Shown here: positions 54,327-64,000 of the stretch, piece after piece
Layout of the letters: each line of letters begins with the position of its first letter
Numbering within the stretch: position 1 is the first letter of the stretch
Source of the DNA: an uncultured Alphaproteobacteria bacterium
GTDB taxonomy: Bacteria; Pseudomonadota; Alphaproteobacteria; HIMB59; GCA-002718135
Direction: 5' to 3'
Assembly (NCBI GenBank): GCA_902541215.1
Contig: CACBPV010000003.1
Coordinates: 1 to 64,000, forward strand
DNA: 64,000 nt
Position numbers and translations under genes: made by a program
Notes under the pieces: generated by a model
Databases searched by the model: none
Told to the model about the DNA's origin: nothing
What the model saw: the letters and a program-made list of their open reading frames with translations, nothing else

Positions 54327-54612
54327 TAGATGTATCTATTTTTATTATATTTGATGTCTCTATATCATATATTAAACCATAAACTTTATTATTACTTTTT
54401 ATTGTAAACAAAATCCTATTATTATCAATCATATCTATATCTGTAATTTTATGCCCTTTTTCTAAATTTAAATTATAATCAATTAAATTTGTTTCTAAAT
54501 TACTTTGTTTTTTTGTAGTTTTTATATACAAACCATAAACAAGAGCTAAAAAGCAAATAACAATTAATATACCTAAAAATATTACAATAAATTTAAGAAT
54601 TTTTTGAGACAT
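54319..54612 (-). CDS. Small membrane-anchored conserved hypothetical (possibly DUF6476-like)
   Basis: N-terminal TM FIVIFLGILIVICFLALVYGLYI; C-terminal KVYGLIYDIETSNI; divergent from an RluA-family gene. Confidence 0.65.
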   Translation of the reverse strand: MSQKILKFIVIFLGILIVICFLALVYGLYIKTTKKQSNLETNLIDYNLNLEKGHKITDIDMIDNNRILFTIKSNNKVYGLIYDIETSNIIKIDTSNE

Positions 54613-55582
54613 GAACGAATTCTATAATCTTAAATTAACTATAAATAAACAATTAAGTTCACAAAGATTAGATAAAGTGCTCGTTTCAAAATTGGAAGGG
54701 TATTCAAGAACACAAATAAAAACTTTAATATTAAATGGTAATGTAAGTCTTGATGAAAAGGAAATAAAAGATCCATCTTACATAACTAAAGAAAATGAAA
54801 ATTACTTTATAAATATTATCTTGAAACAAGAAACAAAACATTCAGCTGAAAATATTGACTTAAACATTATTTTTGAAGATGAAGATCTAATCGTTATAAA
54901 TAAACCTCCAAATTTAGTAATGCATCCAGCTCCTGGAAATGAAAGCGGCACTCTTGTGAATGCTCTTATGCATTACACTAATAATCAACTAAGTAATTTA
55001 GATAATAATGCTAGACCAGGAATAGTCCATCGTTTAGATAAAGACACAAGTGGAATTCTTGTTGTTGCAAAAAATAATAATGTTCATATTAATTTAGCCA
55101 AACAATTCAAAGAACATACGATATCTCGTAGATATAAAGCAATAGTTTGGGGAATGCCTGATAATCAATCAATTGAAGGGTACATAGAGAGAAATAGGAA
55201 AAATAGAAAAAAAATGAGTTTAAATAATAAGGGTTTTGGAAAATATTCTAAAACCGATATTAAATTAGAAAAAACTTTTGGTATTGCTAGTATAGTTGAC
55301 TGCCATTTACACACTGGAAGAACACATCAAATTAGACTTCATCTAACTTCTAAAAATTCTCCTATAATTGGTGATAAGATTTATGGAAAAAGTAAAATTA
55401 ATCAATTTGGAAAAGATAAAAATACATTTAATAAATTCATGATTTTAAAAAATTTTGAAAGACAAGCATTACATGCCTATCATCTAGGTTTTGATCATCC
55501 AACATCAAAAAAAAGGATGAATTTTGATATTGAAATTCCTGAAGATTTTAAGAATTTAATTGAATTATTGCTTAAATATTAA
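54611..55582 (+). CDS. rluD: RluA-family 23S rRNA pseudouridine synthase (RluD-like)
   Basis: S4 domain; GIVHRLDKDTSGILVVAKN; THQIRLHL; LHAYHLGFDHPTSKK. Confidence 0.93.
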   Translation: MNEFYNLKLTINKQLSSQRLDKVLVSKLEGYSRTQIKTLILNGNVSLDEKEIKDPSYITKENENYFINIILKQETKHSAENIDLNIIFEDEDLIVINKPPNLVMHPAPGNESGTLVNALMHYTNNQLSNLDNNARPGIVHRLDKDTSGILVVAKNNNVHINLAKQFKEHTISRRYKAIVWGMPDNQSIEGYIERNRKNRKKMSLNNKGFGKYSKTDIKLEKTFGIASIVDCHLHTGRTHQIRLHLTSKNSPIIGDKIYGKSKINQFGKDKNTFNKFMILKNFERQALHAYHLGFDHPTSKKRMNFDIEIPEDFKNLIELLLKY

Positions 55583-55612
55583 ATTATATTTTATTTGTGG
55601 TATAGGCGTATT

Positions 55613-58840
<3,228 letters not shown>

Positions 58841-58848
<8 letters not shown>

Positions 58849-60196
58849 GATAAGGCCTTACTAATTTTTTTATTTCTAGAGATTTTTTTTTAACCTCATT
58901 AACTTCTTGCCCTTCAACTAATATTCTGACTAATGGTTCAGTCCCAGATAACCTTACAAGAGATCTTATTTTTTTATTATTATATAGTTTATCTTTTTTT
59001 AAATTATCAAGAATTTTTAACAGCTTGGTATTCTTTGTTTTATAACTTAAGTTAATTTTTTCCTGGGTAAAGTCATTGTACAAATCAAAAAGTTTACTCG
59101 CCTTATTTTTATTTGATATCAAAATTTCAGAGATTTTTAAAGCTGCCAAAATTCCATCGCCAGTATTAGAATATTCTGACAATATTATATGTCCTGATTG
59201 TTCACCACCTATCATAGATTTGGATTTTTTCATTTGATTTATTACATTTATATCTCCAACAGATGTTCGCTTAATCTTTAATTTTAATTTATTTGTGAGA
59301 TAATTTTCTAATCCCATATTAGACATTACCGTTATAATAACATCATGTTGATTAGATTTTTTCTGAGGTTTTATATAACTTTTACATAACAATCCTATAA
59401 TTTTATCACCATCAACTTCTTTTCCTTCTTCATCTACAACTATTAACCTATCTCCATCACCATCAAATGCAAATCCAATATCAGCTTTTTCTTTTATGAC
59501 ATTTTGTGAGAGTGATTTAACATCAACTGCACCACAGTTTTTATTAATATTTAATCCATCTGGATTATTATTTATGGCGATTATATTATGGCCTAACTCC
59601 CAGAATAAATTTGGAGCTATATTATATGTGGCTCCATTCGCACAATCTAAAATAATTTTTAATTTTCTCTTGGAAGATGTTTTACTTAAAGTACTTTTTA
59701 AAAATTCTGAGTATCTACCTGAGGCATCTTCCAGTCTTCTTGCATTTCCAGATACAAATGTGTTGTTTGAAATTTTAGAATATTTTTTATTATCTAAAAC
59801 TATTTTTTCAACCTTTTGCTCTATCAATGAACTGAGCTTTGTTCCAGTACTATCAAAAAATTTCAGCCCATTATATTCATACGTGTTATGAGAAGCTGTA
59901 ATCATTACACCAATATCTGCTCTTAAAGTTTTAATCATTAATGGTACAGCTGGTGTTGGAAGGGGGCCGACTAAAATTACATCCATACCCATAGAAATAA
60001 ATCCGGCTGTCACAAGTGGTTCATATAAATAACCAGACAATCTAGTGTCTTTGCAGATTACAACCCTGCTATTTTTAGCATTTTTCTTTTTTAGAAGGAA
60101 TGCAACTGTTTTTGAAATTTTTAGACAAGTTTCAGCAGAAAGAGGTTCCTCATTAACTAAGCACCGTATACCATCGGTACCAAATATTTTAGACAT
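58841..60196 (-). CDS. glmM: Phosphoglucosamine mutase
   Basis: FGTDGIRCLVN; GVMITASHNTYEYNGLKFFD; FAFDGDGDRLIVVDEEG; GGEQSGHIILSEYSNTGDGILAAL; RLSGTEPLVRI. Confidence 0.97.
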
Positions 60197-60240
60197 TTAT
60201 GTCTTTTATTCAAAAAAATAAATAAAGTGAAGTAATTAAA

Positions 60241-62142
60241 TTAGTTTGCCGGTGCTGTTGCAGATCCACCTGTTTTTGGAACAGATGTGGCTGGTTTTTT
60301 TGGTGTGTTTATATCATTATCAAAATCATCACGAGTTGGCTTTATACCTTTAATTAAATCTTTAATTTCATCACCTGATAATGTTTCATACTCTAAAAGC
60401 CCTTTAGCAACTATATGCAGTTCTTCGATATTATCTTGAAGAATTTTTCTACAATTATTTTCAGCCTCTTCTGCAAGAGATCTTACTTCTTCATCAATTA
60501 ATTTTGCTGTAGAGTCAGATAAATTTTTTGATTGTGCAACAGAATGCCCAAGGAAAACCTCCTCGCTATCACTGTTATATCTCAAACGACCTAATTTTTC
60601 ACTCATCCCCCATTCGGTAATCATTTTTTTTGATAGATTTGTTACCATTTGTATATCGCTTGCTGCACCATTTGTAATTTTATCTTTACCAAAAATCATC
60701 TCTTCTGCAATTCTGCCCCCAGTAGCTATTAATAAATGCGCTTTCATTTGATCTTTTCGCATAGACAACTGATCCTTTTCAGGAAGTCTCATAACCATAC
60801 CTAAGGCTCTACCTCTCGGTATTATTGTCGCTTTATGTATCGGATCGGAAGCTGGTGAGTGAAGGGTTGCAACTGCATGACCAGCTTCATGGTAAGCAGT
60901 AAGTTTCTTTTCATCTTCTGACATGACCATGGATCTTTTTTCTGCACCCATCATCACTTTATCTTTAGCACTTTCAAAATCTTCAAGTGTAACCATTCTT
61001 TTATTTTTTCTAGCTGCTAATAATGCTGCTTCATTAACTAAGTTTGCTAAATCAGCTCCAGAAAAACCTGGGGTTCCCCTTGCAATAATTTTTGAGTCAA
61101 ATTTTGGTGAAACTTTAATTTTTTTAATATGAACTTTAAGTATTTTATCTCTTCCCATTACATCAGGATTATTAACTGTTATTTGACGGTCAAATCTTCC
61201 TGGTCTAAGTAAAGCTGGATCAAGAACATCAGGTCTATTTGTTGCGGCAATAATAATTACACCTGCATTAGCTTCAAACCCATCCATCTCAACAAGAAGT
61301 TGATTAAGAGTTTGTTCTCTTTCGTCATTCCCGCCACCAAGACCTGCACCACGGTGCCTTCCAACAGCGTCAATTTCATCAATAAAAACTATACAAGGTG
61401 CATTTTTTTTACCTTGATCAAACATATCTCTAACTCTACTAGCTCCAACCCCTACGAACATTTCAACAAAATCTGAACCTGAAATAGAAAAGAAAGGAAC
61501 ATTTGCTTCACCTGCAATTGCTCTTGCAAGTAATGTTTTTCCAGTACCGGGAGGGCCTACTAGAAGTGCGCCTCTTGGAATCTTACCACCTAATCTAGAA
61601 AACTTTGAAGGATCTTTTAAAAATTCAACTACTTCTTCCAATTCTTGTTTAGCTTCATCTATACCTGCTACATCGTCAAATGTAACTTTACCTACAGCCT
61701 CGTTTAATAATTTAGCTTTAGATTTACCAAAACCCATTGCTTTTCCACCACCGCCTTGCATTTGGCGCATAAAGAAGATCCAAACTCCAATTAGAAGAAG
61801 CATAGGAAACCATGAAAGTAATACACTTAGAAGTGGATGCATTGATCTTTCAGAAGGCTCAGCAGTAATTTTTACCCCACTTTCATTTAATTTATCTACC
61901 AAATTGGGATAATTGGGAACATATGTGCTAAATGATCGACCATCATTTAGAAAGCCTGTAACTGTGCTTCCATTAATATTAACTTCAGAAACATTTCCAC
62001 TTTCTGTTGCTGCTATGAAGTCAGAAAAGGATATTTTTGAAGTATTTCTATTATTAGAAGTTCCTTGGAAAAGATTGAAAAGCACAATTAAGAGCAATCC
62101 AATTATAATCCATAATACAACGTTTTTACTGATGTTTTTCAT
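60241..62142 (-). CDS. ftsH: ATP-dependent zinc metalloprotease FtsH
   Basis: [53 protein letters not shown] zinc motif. Confidence 0.99.
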   Translation of the reverse strand: MKNISKNVVLWIIIGLLLIVLFNLFQGTSNNRNTSKISFSDFIAATESGNVSEVNINGSTVTGFLNDGRSFSTYVPNYPNLVDKLNESGVKITAEPSERSMHPLLSVLLSWFPMLLLIGVWIFFMRQMQGGGGKAMGFGKSKAKLLNEAVGKVTFDDVAGIDEAKQELEEVVEFLKDPSKFSRLGGKIPRGALLVGPPGTGKTLLARAIAGEANVPFFSISGSDFVEMFVGVGASRVRDMFDQGKKNAPCIVFIDEIDAVGRHRGAGLGGGNDEREQTLNQLLVEMDGFEANAGVIIIAATNRPDVLDPALLRPGRFDRQITVNNPDVMGRDKILKVHIKKIKVSPKFDSKIIARGTPGFSGADLANLVNEAALLAARKNKRMVTLEDFESAKDKVMMGAEKRSMVMSEDEKKLTAYHEAGHAVATLHSPASDPIHKATIIPRGRALGMVMRLPEKDQLSMRKDQMKAHLLIATGGRIAEEMIFGKDKITNGAASDIQMVTNLSKKMITEWGMSEKLGRLRYNSDSEEVFLGHSVAQSKNLSDSTAKLIDEEVRSLAEEAENNCRKILQDNIEELHIVAKGLLEYETLSGDEIKDLIKGIKPTRDDFDNDINTPKKPATSVPKTGGSATAPAN

Positions 62143-62193
62143 CTATTTATTACATAGGAATTTATTATAAAAACACAATAGTTTTGTAGAAAA

Positions 62194-63165
62194 TTAAACA
62201 GTTTTTCTCAAAAATGTAAGAAAATCATCATTTTTTTTAACAATCATACCCTTAAGATTAAAATTATTAAAATTTAATTTCTTCATTTCACTTATTAAGA
62301 TTCTAGTTTTTTTTGATCGTGGCGCGTTAGATTCATAAAATAAATATTGATAAATTCTTCGTATAATATTTTCAGAATTAATTTCATTCAAATTCTTCAT
62401 ATTATCAAGACCAACAATAATTTTTTTACTATCGATCTTAATAATATTTTTAAGAAGTATCTCAAATATCATTTGAATGAAATATGGTGAATAAAAAAGA
62501 ATGCTCTCAAAATCTTTATTTATTTCTTTAATAGTTTTTTGGTCAGATTTTTTAAGAAAATTTCTTATTGTAGGACGAGTATAGTCTAAATTAAAATTTG
62601 ATGGATCATTAATATATTCTATTTTATTTTTCTTATTATAATTCAATAATGCATCTTTAGAAAAATATAAAAGTGGTCTAATAATGCAAACTTTATTATA
62701 AAGTGAGAATTCAGACATTGATTTTAAACCATAAAAGTCACTTCCAGCTATCTTTCTATTCAAAAAAGTTTCTAAATTATCATCTTTGTGATGAGCAACA
62801 AATAAATGCAAAAAATTATTTTTAATACAAAAATCTGTAAGTAAATTATAACGATTATTTCTAGCCTCATTCATACTTTTCTTACTAACATTCACTTGAT
62901 TTACAGTTAGAATTTTAGAGGTAATGTTGTTTTTATTCAAGTTGGTAGAAATATATTTGGCTTCCTGATTAGAATTTTTTCTAATACGATGATCTACAAT
63001 TAAAGCCATCAAGTTTCCTTTTTTGTATTTTACAAAAGCATTTACAAGGAATAATAATGACATGCTATCCGGACCACCTGAAACTGCTACAGCGACAGAC
63101 GGGTTTTTTTCAAAAGTATATTTTTTTTCTATGTTTTTAATGAATTCTTTATTAGTGAGCTTCAT
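62194..63165 (-). CDS. tilS: tRNA(Ile)-lysidine synthase
   Basis: VAVAVSGGPDSMSLLFLVNAF PP-loop; FVAHHKDDNLETFLNRKI. Confidence 0.93.
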   Translation of the reverse strand: MKLTNKEFIKNIEKKYTFEKNPSVAVAVSGGPDSMSLLFLVNAFVKYKKGNLMALIVDHRIRKNSNQEAKYISTNLNKNNITSKILTVNQVNVSKKSMNEARNNRYNLLTDFCIKNNFLHLFVAHHKDDNLETFLNRKIAGSDFYGLKSMSEFSLYNKVCIIRPLLYFSKDALLNYNKKNKIEYINDPSNFNLDYTRPTIRNFLKKSDQKTIKEINKDFESILFYSPYFIQMIFEILLKNIIKIDSKKIIVGLDNMKNLNEINSENIIRRIYQYLFYESNAPRSKKTRILISEMKKLNFNNFNLKGMIVKKNDDFLTFLRKTV

Positions 63166-64000
63166 TCATTATTTTCTAAGCAATTATACTCAACAATTTG
63201 TTTTTTTGTTTGAGGAATTATTTTATTTTTAGGGAAATCTATAATTAATTTTTCCATAGTTTTACAAGCCTCAACAGTTTTTTCAACTTGGTATAATGAC
63301 TGAGAAAGTTTTAAAAGCATTTCTGCAGCTTTAATACTATCTGGAAATTTTTGGAAACCTTCTGCAAATATAAGTGCTGCTTCTCTATGATTTTTTTCTA
63401 AAATATATAATTCTCCAAGCCAATAATGTGCTGAACCTGATAGTTGATTATCGGGATTATCTGCAATAAACTGCTCAAATAAAGTTTTTGCATCCTGCCA
63501 TTTTTTATCTCTAATATTATCAAATGCTACTTGGAATTGATCTTCTGGTGATAGCTCCTTCTCTTTTTCATTAGAATTTACTTCTTGATCGTTAGATACA
63601 ACCTCTTCATTTGTATCATTTGTGTTTTTTGAAATATTTAATGTTCCAAGTGTATTTTCAGTTTCAGTATCATTTAATGTATTGCTTTTTACTTCAGAAC
63701 TATCTTGTAAAACTTCATCTGTATTTACTTTTACATTATTTGAAGGAATAGATTGTAAATTGTTAATAACTATTTCTAAGTTTTCTAACTTATTAAAAAT
63801 ATCATCTAATTGAAAATACAATTCCTCTAAGTTAGACGTTAAGTTTTTTATATCATTTTCAATATCATATATTCGTAAATCAATAGCAGTAAGATTCTTT
63901 ACAAAATCATTATTTGTTTCACTAGATTGACTTGATGAACTTGAAAATACTTCTTTAGAAAGATCGGAGACTTCTCTTTGTAATCTCTCTAATTGCTGGT
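63162..64000 (-). CDS. cpoB: Tol-Pal system protein YbgF/CpoB (5' part beyond window edge)
   Basis: TPR region QVAFDNIRDKKWQDAKTLFEQFIADNPDNQLSGSAHYWLGELYILEKNHREAALIFAEGFQKFPDSIKAAEMLLKL; frame stays open past the ORF-track TTG to 64000 (QQLERLQREVSDLSKEVFSS...). Confidence 0.9.
   Translation of the reverse strand, partial: QQLERLQREVSDLSKEVFSSSSSQSSETNNDFVKNLTAIDLRIYDIENDIKNLTSNLEELYFQLDDIFNKLENLEIVINNLQSIPSNNVKVNTDEVLQDSSEVKSNTLNDTETENTLGTLNISKNTNDTNEEVVSNDQEVNSNEKEKELSPEDQFQVAFDNIRDKKWQDAKTLFEQFIADNPDNQLSGSAHYWLGELYILEKNHREAALIFAEGFQKFPDSIKAAEMLLKLSQSLYQVEKTVEACKTMEKLIIDFPKNKIIPQTKKQIVEYNCLENNE

Overview
The window is a dense, AT-rich (about 30% GC by eye) bacterial chromosome segment. 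Gene order and proteins point to a streamlined alphaproteobacterium: adk lies between secY and rpsM, the str-S10-spc-alpha and rplKAJL-rpoBC clusters are fused, and alpha-type RpoH, HisZ and Alph_Pro_TM proteins are present. I see no prophage, IS element, integron or CRISPR array. Main blocks: (1) 1-7 kb: semialdehyde-dehydrogenase tail, ROK kinase, bioY, gshB/gshA, mgtE preceded by tRNA-Leu, lipB, a pseudouridine synthase and crcB. (2) 7.3-36.2 kb: one minus-strand superoperon from rplQ back to tuf, with tRNA-Trp, -Gly and -Tyr. (3) 36.4-46 kb: rlmB, tRNA-Thr and an NAD-dependent formate dehydrogenase island (fused FdsG-FdsB, FdsA, an unannotated tiny lipoprotein) with moeA, mobB, a tungstate-type permease, fdhD, mobA and tusA. 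(4) 46-50 kb: a YeiH / TSUP / unknown membrane protein / Alph_Pro_TM / UspA anion-export-like cluster. (5) 50-64 kb: housekeeping genes pyrE to ybgF/cpoB. Nothing here is clearly a new system. The best leads are: the missed 40-aa lipoprotein after fdsA; a tungstate-type permease lacking TupA/TupC; the putative anion-export module with an uncharacterised coupled gene; a tRNA-Leu/mgtE junction predicting a near-leaderless mRNA; divergent genes whose start codons share CATG; all six convergent CDS pairs overlapping at their stops (4 or 15 nt); and an L10 leader followed by two perfect hairpins.
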